Assembly (NCBI GenBank): GCA_964615905.1
Contig: CAZTUB010000019.1
Span: 1-64,000, forward strand
Reading direction: 5' to 3'
Source of the DNA: DATLMR01 sp964615905
GTDB taxonomy: Bacteria; Acidobacteriota; Blastocatellia; UBA7656
Length of the DNA: 64,000 nt
Positions 1 through 7,052 of this stretch are shown piece by piece. The notes under the pieces are model-generated. The model was not told the DNA's origin. It ran no database searches and was given only the letters and a program-made list of their open reading frames with translations. The position numbers and the translations under genes were made by a program. The stretch's first letter is position 1; each line of letters begins with the position of its first letter.

Positions 1-473
1 ATTGTGCCTAGAAAACTCTACTTTTGAAATGTTCACGAACAGGGGAAGCTTACGCAATATCAGGCCAGCATGCTCCCTGCCTGAGCCTCAACTAGAAATG
101 AACGACCACTTGCGTTCGGTGTCGGTCGTATTGTTCGGGCCTTAATCCTTCTTGATTCAAGATCAAACGCTATTAAGGCAGCGTACCAAGTAGTTTCTTA
201 CTTGTACTCGCTGGCATCACTAGCACTAAACGCGCGTTGCTTGGTGATGCCGTGGCCTCGAAGCTTCTCTAGTCAGAAGCTCTGTACCCTCGCAGCGAAT
301 AGAAATAAAAAACCGATTACAGGTGGTGAGCCTTGGCAGATTCACGCACCCCTAATCGGGTCTCTATTGCCAAGGACTTTCGATTTGTAGATAGGCGGCT
401 ATTTCAGCCGTTATCAGCATAGCAAGCCTATAGGATCTGTCAATGGGGTAGGTTTCCGGAGTTATCCACAAGC
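1..473. other. Stretch without a recognisable gene
   Basis: No convincing reading frame is present in the first 470 bases. A 62-codon frame at 202-390 has no ribosome binding site and low-complexity content, so I do not call it. The only notable signal is one copy of the element's recurrent motif, read here as AGTTATCCACA (460-470), just past the stop codon of the leftward gene that ends at 474. Confidence 0.5.
460..470 (-). repeat. Recurrent 11-bp motif TGTGGATAACT (copy 1)
   Basis: Read on the minus strand this is TGTGGATAACT and contains a perfect DnaA-box-like TTATCCACA. Identical 11-mers occur at 2408, 2722 and 13421, and the 9-bp core recurs at 12375. All five are intergenic and all lie in the accessory block. 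The role is unknown: it could be an initiator or repressor binding site. Confidence 0.6.
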
Positions 474-1400
474 CTATTCCGGCTCCCAATTTACCGGGAA
501 GGCTTCTTTAGCTTTAATTATATACGCCACTTCGCTCCCTGGTGAGTTTAACTCTCCTTCCAGGAGCGCTATCTTTCTATGTTTAATAGCAAACAGGCTT
601 TTGGCAATCTTACCCCATTTGAATTTGGCTAAATCTTCTAGCAACTCAGCGCTTGAAACAATAATAGTTTCCCAAGTTCCCTTGCTAATTTTCATTTTAT
701 GTAATTCCAGATGTCTTTTGTATTGACTTAATAAGTATTCAACTTTCTGTTCAATTTCTATAGGAGTAAAATCACCTCTTGCCACTTCATTTACCCAATT
801 TCTTAGATCTAGAAGTTTTTGCTGAGAATCAGAGTCATCACGAAATTCAATGATTTGTTCCCAAGGAGTGGAGTCATCTGGTATTGGAAGTGCATCAATA
901 ATTAATCGGTAAACATCATTCTTTTTAGAAAATGGTGGTTGTTTGGAGTCAGGGATATTGTAGATATTAAAAGGAAAAAACGGACAGCTATCTATATCAA
1001 GTCTTTCACGAAATTGTTGGTGTATGGCTCTTACCATCCATACCCACTGATAATAAGCTTCCATTGTTATTTTAGCTTCTTCGGGTATGCTTGGGTTACT
1101 TTTTGCGTTTTCCAGTTCCCGCTTATCCTTCTCAGCCTCCTTTATTAATCTCTTCCTTTCGGGAGTAAGTTTGCCTCTTGGATGTGCATCAACGAGTTTC
1201 CCGTCTACAAGAATACCTTCTGCAAGAAGCCACTCTATTTCAGAAACTATATGCTCATGAGAAGGCCACGTTATGGCTACAGATAGTGCTGCATCAAGTT
1301 GTGGCACGAATAGCTTATTAAATAATAAAGCTGCACGCTTTGTTGATTCAGGCATTGATAAGATTTGGAGCGGGTGGGTGATCCCAATGAAATCTCTCAT
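474..1400 (-). CDS. Conserved-looking protein of unknown function, partner of an XRE regulator
   Basis: This 308-residue soluble protein has no signal peptide or membrane segment. I do not recognise a named family. The middle holds a distinctive acidic-aromatic stretch, DDSTPWEQIIEFR (about residues 178-190), followed by a helical segment with many charged residues. No HExxH motif is present, so it is not an ImmA-type protease even though it sits next to an XRE repressor. The start is supported by AGGGAG about 10 bases upstream. It lies 46 bases downstream of the XRE gene on the same strand, so the two are probably one operon. It could be the effector half of a regulator-effector pair or ordinary phage cargo. 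Confidence 0.7.
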   Translation of the reverse strand: MRDFIGITHPLQILSMPESTKRAALLFNKLFVPQLDAALSVAITWPSHEHIVSEIEWLLAEGILVDGKLVDAHPRGKLTPERKRLIKEAEKDKRELENAKSNPSIPEEAKITMEAYYQWVWMVRAIHQQFRERLDIDSCPFFPFNIYNIPDSKQPPFSKKNDVYRLIIDALPIPDDSTPWEQIIEFRDDSDSQQKLLDLRNWVNEVARGDFTPIEIEQKVEYLLSQYKRHLELHKMKISKGTWETIIVSSAELLEDLAKFKWGKIAKSLFAIKHRKIALLEGELNSPGSEVAYIIKAKEAFPVNWEPE

Positions 1401-1446
1401 TGTTTATCTCCCTAGATTGTAAATCTATAGTCTATCTTAGGGATAA

Positions 1447-1812
1447 CTACTCAATGTCCAGGAGCTTCTTAACCGCTTTAATCTTGGCTGGCTTTTGTTT
1501 AATGAGGGTCTGAACAAGTTTACCGAGTTCTGAATTATCTACAAGGGTATCAATCGTCCTGGCTAAAGAATGAGCTGTCCAAAGCTCCTGATAAGTTTCT
1601 TGCCCAGTAGCTACCCTGAACACCTCCACCGGATCAACACCCAACCCCTCGGCCAGCCCCACAATGATTTTTATAGTAGGGTTCTTAGTTTTACCGGCCA
1701 GTATCGCTCCAATATGAGTATCAGTCACTTTGCCGTTGCTTCTTCGCTCAATTTCTTTTGCAGTCAGATTCTTCTCTCTTATCTGGCCTTTTAAGTATTC
1801 GCTCAACGTCAT
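1447..1812 (-). CDS. XRE-family helix-turn-helix transcriptional regulator
   Basis: The protein has 121 residues. The N-terminal 65 residues form a Cro/C1-type HTH: an AKEIERRSNGKVTDTHIGAI segment, then the typical KNPTIKIIVGLAEGLGVDP. The C-terminal half is helical and could dimerise. A GGAAG ribosome site precedes the ATG. It is the first gene of a leftward operon and is divergent from a rightward promoter (1846-1874) with two inverted repeats between them. That arrangement matches a phage-type repressor controlling its own intergenic region. The DNA-binding role is family knowledge; the choice of operator is inference. Confidence 0.88.
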   Translation of the reverse strand: MTLSEYLKGQIREKNLTAKEIERRSNGKVTDTHIGAILAGKTKNPTIKIIVGLAEGLGVDPVEVFRVATGQETYQELWTAHSLARTIDTLVDNSELGKLVQTLIKQKPAKIKAVKKLLDIE

Positions 1813-1845
1813 TCGCTTCCTTTGCGGGAAGCAGCAAGAAAGTAT

Positions 1846-1874
1846 TTGACATCACCTATACAGTCGGGTACTAT
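1846..1874 (+). promoter_or_regulatory. Candidate sigma70-type promoter, rightward
   Basis: A perfect TTGACA (1846-1851) is followed after 17 bases by TACTAT (1869-1874). It points toward the small zinc-ribbon gene at 1970 and lies in the divergent region of the XRE gene. Confidence 0.5.
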
Positions 1875-1881
1875 CTCGCCG

Positions 1882-1897
1882 TTCCCTTATTTGGGAA
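1882..1897. promoter_or_regulatory. Candidate operator, inverted repeat TTCCC-N6-GGGAA
   Basis: A 5-bp perfect inverted repeat with a 6-bp spacer sits just downstream of the -10 of the rightward promoter and upstream of the XRE gene start. The size and position suit a dimeric HTH repressor. Binding by the XRE protein is inference. Confidence 0.35.
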
Positions 1898-1919
1898 TCA
1901 AAATCAGATAAATCCTATC

Positions 1920-1959
1920 TCTGTCGGAGTGCTGTTTTGACCGACTTCACTCCGACAGA
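1920..1959. promoter_or_regulatory. 11-bp perfect inverted repeat in a leader region
   Basis: TCTGTCGGAGT (1920-1930) and ACTCCGACAGA (1949-1959) are perfect complements separated by 18 bases. The structure lies in the untranslated leader before the gene at 1970. It could be a second operator or an RNA hairpin; it has no T-run, so it is not a terminator. Confidence 0.45.
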
Positions 1960-1969
1960 CCCTTTTATC

Positions 1970-2104
1970 ATGAATTGTCCCAGGTGCAAAGACACAGGCA
2001 AAGTTCCGAGTTCTGAAATGCTGATCTGTGAGGAGCTTTGTGGTTGTCGGGCAGGGAAACTCCTTAAAAGAAAGATTGCCAAGATTCTAGAGAGGGAGCG
2101 TTAG
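1970..2104 (+). CDS. Small Cys-rich zinc-ribbon-like protein (44 aa)
   Basis: This 44-codon frame starts MNCPRCKDTGKVP and continues with C...C-G-C, giving CxxC plus three further cysteines. That resembles a miniature DnaJ-type zinc ribbon, followed by a basic helical tail (LLKRKIAKILERER). It follows a good promoter, and its final codons form the left arm of an intrinsic terminator. Small zinc-ribbon proteins are common in phage early regions. The specific function is unknown. Confidence 0.65.
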   Translation: MNCPRCKDTGKVPSSEMLICEELCGCRAGKLLKRKIAKILERER

Positions 2105-2131
2105 ACCTGGGAAAGCGCTCCCTCTTTTTTT
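2092..2131 (+). terminator. Rho-independent terminator overlapping the end of the 44-aa gene
   Basis: GAGGGAGCG (2092-2100) pairs perfectly with CGCTCCCTC (2116-2124), followed by seven Ts. The left arm is inside the coding sequence of the preceding small gene. Confidence 0.85.
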
Positions 2132-2377
2132 ATGAACAAGAGACAAAAAGAAGCTGCCCGGTATATTCAAAACCTTCTCGATAATAGGGGGATTGAATAC
2201 GAGTACGGAATCCTAGATGTTTTAGAACAGCCATGTATTATTCTAGAGAAAGACCACAAGTACATAGCAGTAGACCCTGGCTCTGGGATATGGACCGGAT
2301 CAGAAGGGAAGTGGAACCAGATAGAGCAGACCTATACGCTATCCGGTGTTTTAGTGGCTATTGAGTTCCTTGCTTAG
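2132..2377 (+). CDS. Hypothetical small protein (81 aa)
   Basis: This is an 81-residue soluble protein of mixed alpha/beta character (RYIQNLLDNRGIEYEYGI, then ILEKDHKYIAVDPGSGIW). I do not recognise a family. The ATG abuts the T-run of the preceding terminator and has no Shine-Dalgarno sequence, so either expression is leaderless or the true start is internal. Coding potential looks reasonable and the frame fills an otherwise empty gap. Confidence 0.5.
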   Translation: MNKRQKEAARYIQNLLDNRGIEYEYGILDVLEQPCIILEKDHKYIAVDPGSGIWTGSEGKWNQIEQTYTLSGVLVAIEFLA

Positions 2378-2407
2378 CTCTACAATAGAATTAGTCAATG
2401 GGTGGGT

Positions 2408-2418
2408 TGTGGATAACT
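2408..2418 (+). repeat. Recurrent 11-bp motif TGTGGATAACT (copy 2)
   Basis: This copy lies between the convergent ends of the genes at 2132-2377 and 2467-2706. See copy 1 for the set. Confidence 0.6.
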
Positions 2419-2466
2419 CGCATCAGGCCAAATCGGGTAAATAGCTCAGGTCGAGCGTCTCAGTCT

Positions 2467-2706
2467 CTATTCGTCATCTTCCAAATGGACTGTGATGTTA
2501 CCACCATTTTCGTAATAAAAGCGGCCATAGTCTTTTCCGTCCACGTATACTGTTATTTCGCCATTGTCGTAGCCATCAAACTCCACATTACCATTTTCAT
2601 CCGTCAATAACCGCTCAGTAACGCCGCCAAAGCTACCAAACGCTAGCGATACCCCACAACCATATACGCTTTCCTCAGTGCTCCTCACACGAACCTCAAA
2701 TGACAT
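2467..2706 (-). CDS. Hypothetical small beta-rich protein (79 aa)
   Basis: This is a 79-residue acidic protein. The segment LLTDENGNVEFDGYDNGEITVYVDGK reads like a short carboxypeptidase-regulatory-like or Ig-like beta sandwich, in which a 'T-D-E-N-G' turn is typical. A strong GGGAGGG ribosome site precedes the ATG. It is divergent from the next gene. No catalytic residues are apparent and the function is unknown. Confidence 0.65.
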   Translation of the reverse strand: MSFEVRVRSTEESVYGCGVSLAFGSFGGVTERLLTDENGNVEFDGYDNGEITVYVDGKDYGRFYYENGGNITVHLEDDE

Positions 2707-2721
2707 ATGCGTTCCCTCCCT

Positions 2722-2732
2722 TGTGGATAACT
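2722..2732 (+). repeat. Recurrent 11-bp motif TGTGGATAACT (copy 3)
   Basis: This copy sits in the divergent intergenic region between the genes starting at 2706 (minus) and 2754 (plus), where a regulatory site would be expected. Confidence 0.6.
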
Positions 2733-2753
2733 TACTTGCCAGATTCTACAGCC

Positions 2754-3149
2754 ATGCTACGCTTATTACAAAGGCCGAACCTTAATAAACCAATAACCCA
2801 CCAAATGCTTAAAGTACCAAGCCAAATCGTTAAAGTAGAAACGATGGTCGATAAGGGTGTGAAGATTGTAGTAAACACCCAGGAGCTTGCTTCAAAAGAC
2901 ATAGCAGAGCTTATGGAGCTACACAATAAAATCGGCTACTTCGTTTTCTCTGTTACGGGAATCAAGCAGGAAGACATACCAGACGAGCCAATCGAATTTG
3001 AGGGCCAAAAGACTCTCTCCGAACGACTCCGAAACGTGCTATTCCGTTTGCACGAAAAACAAAACGGCAAGCCCGAAGACTTCGAGGCTTATAGGCAAAA
3101 GGTAATGGAGAAGCTGATAAACCATTACAAGCAAAAATTAGACGAGTAG
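2754..3149 (+). CDS. Hypothetical phage-type early protein
   Basis: The frame is open from 2700, but starting there would cover the intergenic motif at 2722, so I prefer the ATG at 2754. A further ATG at 2805 is also possible; neither has a clear ribosome site. The body (VPSQIVKVETMVDKGVKIVV, then KDIAELMELHNKIGYFVFSV) looks like a folded alpha/beta domain with a charged helical C-terminus. It lies 57 bases upstream of the Rad52/ERF-like gene and is probably cotranscribed with it. I do not recognise the family. Confidence 0.65.
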   Translation: MLRLLQRPNLNKPITHQMLKVPSQIVKVETMVDKGVKIVVNTQELASKDIAELMELHNKIGYFVFSVTGIKQEDIPDEPIEFEGQKTLSERLRNVLFRLHEKQNGKPEDFEAYRQKVMEKLINHYKQKLDE

Positions 3150-3206
3150 ATTTTATAAATTAACGTCGCATACTCATGTTGAGTCACTACGATTTTAGGA
3201 GCTTAG

Positions 3207-3992
3207 ATGGCTCAAGAATTAGTCGAGGCACAGCCTCAACAGCCAGTAGTCAATGACTACAATATAGATGCTTTCATTGAGAAGCGCACCGAGTTCATTG
3301 AAAAAGTTAATCGAATTATGGTCGAGGGCAAAGACTTCCATATTATCCAGGGCCGGAAGTCTATGGCCAAAGGCGGGGCGGAGAAGATAGCAAGCATATT
3401 TGGCTGGACCGCTACTTTCACCAAAGATCAAGACGCGATGGAAGCGTTCAACGGGCTGAAGGAAGCAGGAATCATTTGCTTCATCTGCAATCTCGAAAAG
3501 GGCGGCCAGCAAGTAGGACAGGGCCGGGGCGCGGCAGTTCTTGCTAAGATTGGCGGTGATCCAAACAAAACTTTGAAGATGGCTCAGAAGTCAGCCTTCA
3601 TAGATGCCGTGATCCGAGCGTCCGGGTTATCTGACTTCTATACCCAAGATTTAGAGGATATGGAGTCAGGGGCAGTATCTACCTACCCCCAAGGGAAAAA
3701 CTCTCAACCTGGGGAAGCCAGTGAAGCCACAGGGGGTATTAAGCCGAGCCAGAAGCAGTACGACCTGATTAAAAGCCTCATGGAACAGAAGGGGCTCACC
3801 AAAGAAGATTTGATAGAAGCTGGATTCGTACCTGGAACGCTTACAGGAGGGAAAGACGGAACCGCCTCTGAATTGATTGATTATCTGTTCAAGGCTAGGG
3901 GCAAAATAGCTCCAACCGGTCAGCCGGTAGACGAGTTGCCCGTCATTGAGCAAGAGAGCGTAGAAGAGTTGGCCGAAAAAATAGGCTACTAG
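3207..3992 (+). CDS. Putative Rad52/ERF-like single-strand annealing protein
   Basis: This 261-residue protein combines AEKIASIFGW (about 58-67), a glycine-rich VGQGRGAA, and NKTLKMAQKSAFIDAVIRAS with GLSDFYTQDLED after it. That core is seen in phage and plasmid recombination proteins of the Rad52/ERF type. The C-terminal 70 residues form a separate helical module after a polar linker (KPSQKQYDLIKSLMEQKG), a common tail in such proteins. GGAG lies 5 bases before the ATG. The role would be annealing of single-stranded DNA during element replication or recombination. Family assignment is by recognition of motifs, not by search. Confidence 0.6.
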   Translation: MAQELVEAQPQQPVVNDYNIDAFIEKRTEFIEKVNRIMVEGKDFHIIQGRKSMAKGGAEKIASIFGWTATFTKDQDAMEAFNGLKEAGIICFICNLEKGGQQVGQGRGAAVLAKIGGDPNKTLKMAQKSAFIDAVIRASGLSDFYTQDLEDMESGAVSTYPQGKNSQPGEASEATGGIKPSQKQYDLIKSLMEQKGLTKEDLIEAGFVPGTLTGGKDGTASELIDYLFKARGKIAPTGQPVDELPVIEQESVEELAEKIGY

Positions 3993-4005
3993 AGACTAAC
4001 AGTCT

Positions 4006-4035
4006 AAAAGCCCTCTCAGAAATGAGAGGGCTTTT
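4006..4035. terminator. Bidirectional intrinsic terminator
   Basis: AAAAGCCCTCTCA (4006-4018) and TGAGAGGGCTTTT (4023-4035) are perfect complements around a GAAA loop, with A- and T-runs on both sides. It separates the convergent Rad52/ERF-like and RelA/SpoT-like genes. Confidence 0.9.
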
Positions 4036-5002
4036 AAATAACTTGAATGATATGCGTTTGAGGTAGAGTAGTGAAATCGTCTGGTACTTCGACTTCTCTT
4101 GGTAAAAGCAGCTTAAATCTTGATCTCGGAAGATTCATAAAGACTCGTATGGAATCAGGAGATTGATTCACAATAGTTTGTATAATAATGCAGAAGGGCG
4201 ATAGATTGAGCGTGGCTGTTCCTCTTCCTAACGTTGTCTCTCTATCAATCATTCTTCTCAAGTCATCCAACGGTATTTCTAATGCCTTACACAAAGCATT
4301 AACGTTATCTGCTAATCGCACCATATCTTTAGGAAGGTCTTCTGGTGTCCAAAGTCCTTTTAGCATATTTATGGTATCGATTAGTCGTTTGGTGGTTTCA
4401 TCTTTTTTAGACAAGTCAGGGAGTAAGGCTATACTTTCGGCGGTTCCTATAGATACTTCGGCATGTTCGAGCATCGCTTTAATTTGAAATGCGATTCTTG
4501 CTTTTGCCCAACTGACGCTATCGGCTTTGTACGTTAAATCATGAGTTGCAATTGACCAGGCGTGTTGTAAAAAGGTTTTAATTTGGACTTCAAATAACAT
4601 CCCTTCCAGTCCGGTCGGTGGAAGTATTGGATCATCTTTGTACTCTACATACAGCCTTAAATCATCAAATGGGAAGGAGTCCGAACTCTTTGATGTGAAA
4701 TCATCAGATTTAGGTCTCCTATATTTTAGATTAAAATATGCTAAAACTAGATCTTTCGCAGCATTAATCCTAGTTTGGTTTTCAACGACCAAAGTGCAGG
4801 CAAAAAAATCCTCTAACTTATTACCATTTGAACGACCTGTTTCAAGTTTTAAGGCATATGCTTCTTCTGTTTTAATCCTACTTTCATAATGCCAACGATG
4901 ATTCTTTAGGGCTTTGAGTAGTAAATCTACCTTATTTTGGAGCCTTTCATAATCTTCTTTTTGCTGGAGGTATGCGTTACGAACTGATTGCGGTATCTTC
5001 AT
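4034..5002 (-). CDS. RelA/SpoT-fold nucleotidyltransferase (alarmone-synthetase-like), paired with a DUF262 protein
   Basis: The protein has 322 residues. Residues about 35-160 carry the (p)ppGpp synthetase-fold signature: R42-I-K44 ... K52, then LEDFFACTLVV with D65, FDDLRLYV (112-119), and LFEVQIKTFLQHAWS with E138, Q140 and H147, then HDLTYK. The residues aligning with the metal-binding Asp and catalytic Glu of the fold are retained, so it is probably active. There is no HD hydrolase domain, so it resembles small alarmone synthetases, toxSAS toxins or CapRel-type defence proteins. The C-terminal 160 residues are a helical region of unknown role. Its start overlaps the DUF262 gene by 26 bases, implying coupled translation. 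Substrate (ppGpp, ppApp or tRNA modification) cannot be read from the sequence. Confidence 0.85.
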   Translation of the reverse strand: MKIPQSVRNAYLQQKEDYERLQNKVDLLLKALKNHRWHYESRIKTEEAYALKLETGRSNGNKLEDFFACTLVVENQTRINAAKDLVLAYFNLKYRRPKSDDFTSKSSDSFPFDDLRLYVEYKDDPILPPTGLEGMLFEVQIKTFLQHAWSIATHDLTYKADSVSWAKARIAFQIKAMLEHAEVSIGTAESIALLPDLSKKDETTKRLIDTINMLKGLWTPEDLPKDMVRLADNVNALCKALEIPLDDLRRMIDRETTLGRGTATLNLSPFCIIIQTIVNQSPDSIRVFMNLPRSRFKLLLPREVEVPDDFTTLPQTHIIQVI

Positions 5003-6062
5003 TCTTTATACCCAAGTCATTCTTTAGTGCGGAATTTCTATTTTCACGAGGCGTAAAATCTGTAGCAGCACCTTTACTATTGACCAAATAGTTATATGGC
5101 TCCCTAAATTTAGTATCTTCGGCTGTAGTAACAATGTCTTCTGGCTTATAACCAGCGATGATTGCTACTCTCTCCATAAAATTGGAGTACCTAGCCGCCA
5201 GTTTTTTCGCTTGTGGTAGCTGGTCTAAATTAAGAGCGACTACAGACCAAATACTGTAGAAGTTAATAAAAGATTTGGCATGTGTCGTGATACAGGAATT
5301 GTGTGCTTCCATTTGTGAAAAGTAATTTTTGATTCTATTTACTTTGGTGCTAAATTCTTCTTCTGAGAAGTTCGGGGCTGATTCTTCGGGGCTATCGTAC
5401 TCGGCATATTTATCATCTAAATAATCTTGATCAAAGCCTACTATCTTGCCTTCAAGAATGACTAGGAAAATCTCTGATAAGAACTGGACATCCTTCATCC
5501 GCTTAGCCCTTGCTGTTGTTACTATATTGAGGTTTTTCCACTCTTCTTTCTCTGACTCTCCCTCAACGAACGTGATAAACCAGCCATCATACTTTGCGTG
5601 CCTAAGCTCTTGGCGTTCCAGCTTCCTGGCGTTTCGATTCACTCTTGCAAATATTTCATCAACTACTGCGCCTTCCACCGTATTGAGCATTTCAACTATT
5701 AAAACGTAATCCCAAAACACCTTTTTCTGATCCTCGTTAAGATTCTTAAACTTTTTCCCGTTAAGCCTTGTATCACCCATATCTTTATCAAGGGCGATTT
5801 TGCCCGCCGCATACATGGCAATGGTTTCAATTCTTTGCTTGCCATCAACTACGTGATAAAGCGGTACTCCATTCGCATCCATAGTTTTATGAAGAAAAAC
5901 TGCCGGAGATGCATAGTTTCGGAATATGGTATCAAGAAAATACCTTCTGTCTTTAGGTGTCCATACGCTTCGGCGTTGATAAGGCGGGTCAAGGTCTATC
6001 TGCTTTTTTCTATATAAATCCAAAAACCAACTTATATCTTGCGGGTTAATCTTCCTCGTCAT
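4977..6062 (-). CDS. DUF262 (GmrS/ParB-like) protein
   Basis: The protein has 361 residues. The N-terminus shows the DUF262 pattern: DPPYQRRSVWTPKDRR, then about 45 residues later the signature VVDGKQRIETI, and later FARVNRNARKLERQELRHAKY. This ParB/Srx-like fold binds nucleotides and occurs in defence proteins such as GmrS, SspE and BrxU. No C-terminal HNH (DUF1524) module is visible; the end (ATDFTPRENRNSAL) matches DUF262-only proteins. A clear AAGGAG precedes the ATG by 9 bases and a candidate promoter lies 67-95 bases further up. It is the first gene of a two-gene operon with the RelA/SpoT-like enzyme. A sensor or regulator role for the enzyme is inference. Confidence 0.88.
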   Translation of the reverse strand: MTRKINPQDISWFLDLYRKKQIDLDPPYQRRSVWTPKDRRYFLDTIFRNYASPAVFLHKTMDANGVPLYHVVDGKQRIETIAMYAAGKIALDKDMGDTRLNGKKFKNLNEDQKKVFWDYVLIVEMLNTVEGAVVDEIFARVNRNARKLERQELRHAKYDGWFITFVEGESEKEEWKNLNIVTTARAKRMKDVQFLSEIFLVILEGKIVGFDQDYLDDKYAEYDSPEESAPNFSEEEFSTKVNRIKNYFSQMEAHNSCITTHAKSFINFYSIWSVVALNLDQLPQAKKLAARYSNFMERVAIIAGYKPEDIVTTAEDTKFREPYNYLVNSKGAATDFTPRENRNSALKNDLGIKNEDTAISS

Positions 6063-6128
6063 CGGGCCTTGCTCCTTCTATTTAGTCTAAAATGGATAAC
6101 TACTGCTTATGGCTGTAGATAGCGGAAA

Positions 6129-6157
6129 ATCATACTACTAACAGATAGATTTATGAA
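6129..6157 (-). promoter_or_regulatory. Candidate promoter of the DUF262-RelA/SpoT-like operon
   Basis: On the minus strand TTCATA (6152-6157) is followed after exactly 17 bases by TATGAT (6129-6134). It lies in the divergent region between the DUF262 gene and the restriction enzyme gene. Confidence 0.4.
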
Positions 6158-6264
6158 ATCGAAAAAATGTGCGATAGCTTCCAGCGTTCTTTATTTTTGT
6201 AAGTAGCCCAACTATAATCGTCGGTGGAAGTTGTTCAATCTCCTGAACGTGAGAGTACAGATAG

Positions 6265-6981
6265 ATGCCGAGACTAAGGCGGATGCCGCCGATAGTGATT
6301 CCTCAAGACGAGTTAGCTATATTTGGCGAAACTTGGGAAAGCAATGGACACTGCCTCAGCCGTACACCGCCGCAGTCATCAACCCAATTAGGCAATTTGA
6401 TTGATAGGACCGTAGGAGTTGCACTTGCGGAAATGCTTGGCGGCATCCCAATAATTGTACCTAAACGAACTGCTCTGGTTCCAGCAATGCCAAACTGTGT
6501 CGAAGTTGGTGACATGCGAGTAATAGGAGGTATTCGGTCCCAGAACTTTGATGCGGGTTATCGGCCAGATGAAGTACGGTTTGCTTTTGATAGCAAGACG
6601 CTTAATGATACAGAAAGTGTAAAGAAAAACTGGCAGAATATGGTCAATGATCTTGCTTCTGAGGCCACAACTATTCACAGCAAATATCCAAAAGGTGTGG
6701 TTGGTTTCATAATAGCAGTTCCATTGCCCTGTATTGGAGAGGCTCGGAGAAACCAGATGATTGAGATTTTTGAAGGGCTGGGTGGGCGAGTTAATCCAGA
6801 AGATCAGGCATACAAAGCTGAAGCAATCTCTTTTGTTTTATGGAATCCAGAAGACGGAACCATCAGCCCAGATTATCCCTCTCCTGACTCCCCTCTCCGT
6901 ATCGAACGATTCTCGGAATTGGTAGAACGAGCATATGTAGCCCGCTATGGTGACGGACCACCGCACGATAGAGACGATTAA
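6265..6981 (+). CDS. Putative type II restriction endonuclease (PD-(D/E)XK type)
   Basis: This 238-residue protein carries P101-D102 followed by D109-S110-K111 in RPDEVRFAFDSKTLND, a textbook PD...DxK nuclease motif at the end of a predicted beta strand. It continues with a helix (SVKKNWQNMVNDLASEA) and a strand (VGFIIAVP), as expected for the fold. It lies 71 bases upstream of a DNA adenine methyltransferase on the same strand, which strongly suggests a restriction-modification pair. The recognition sequence cannot be inferred. The ATG has only a weak ribosome site. Confidence 0.75.
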   Translation: MPRLRRMPPIVIPQDELAIFGETWESNGHCLSRTPPQSSTQLGNLIDRTVGVALAEMLGGIPIIVPKRTALVPAMPNCVEVGDMRVIGGIRSQNFDAGYRPDEVRFAFDSKTLNDTESVKKNWQNMVNDLASEATTIHSKYPKGVVGFIIAVPLPCIGEARRNQMIEIFEGLGGRVNPEDQAYKAEAISFVLWNPEDGTISPDYPSPDSPLRIERFSELVERAYVARYGDGPPHDRDD

Positions 6982-7052
6982 TTATCTTGCCATTTACTCT
7001 ACATAAAGTGGTGTGCTAGAATCGCGCTTCAACATATTGGGGGAGCGGACAA

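Noticed and set aside
202..390. 62-codon plus-strand frame near the left edge
   Set aside because: No ribosome site, no protein-like composition and no neighbours in an operon.
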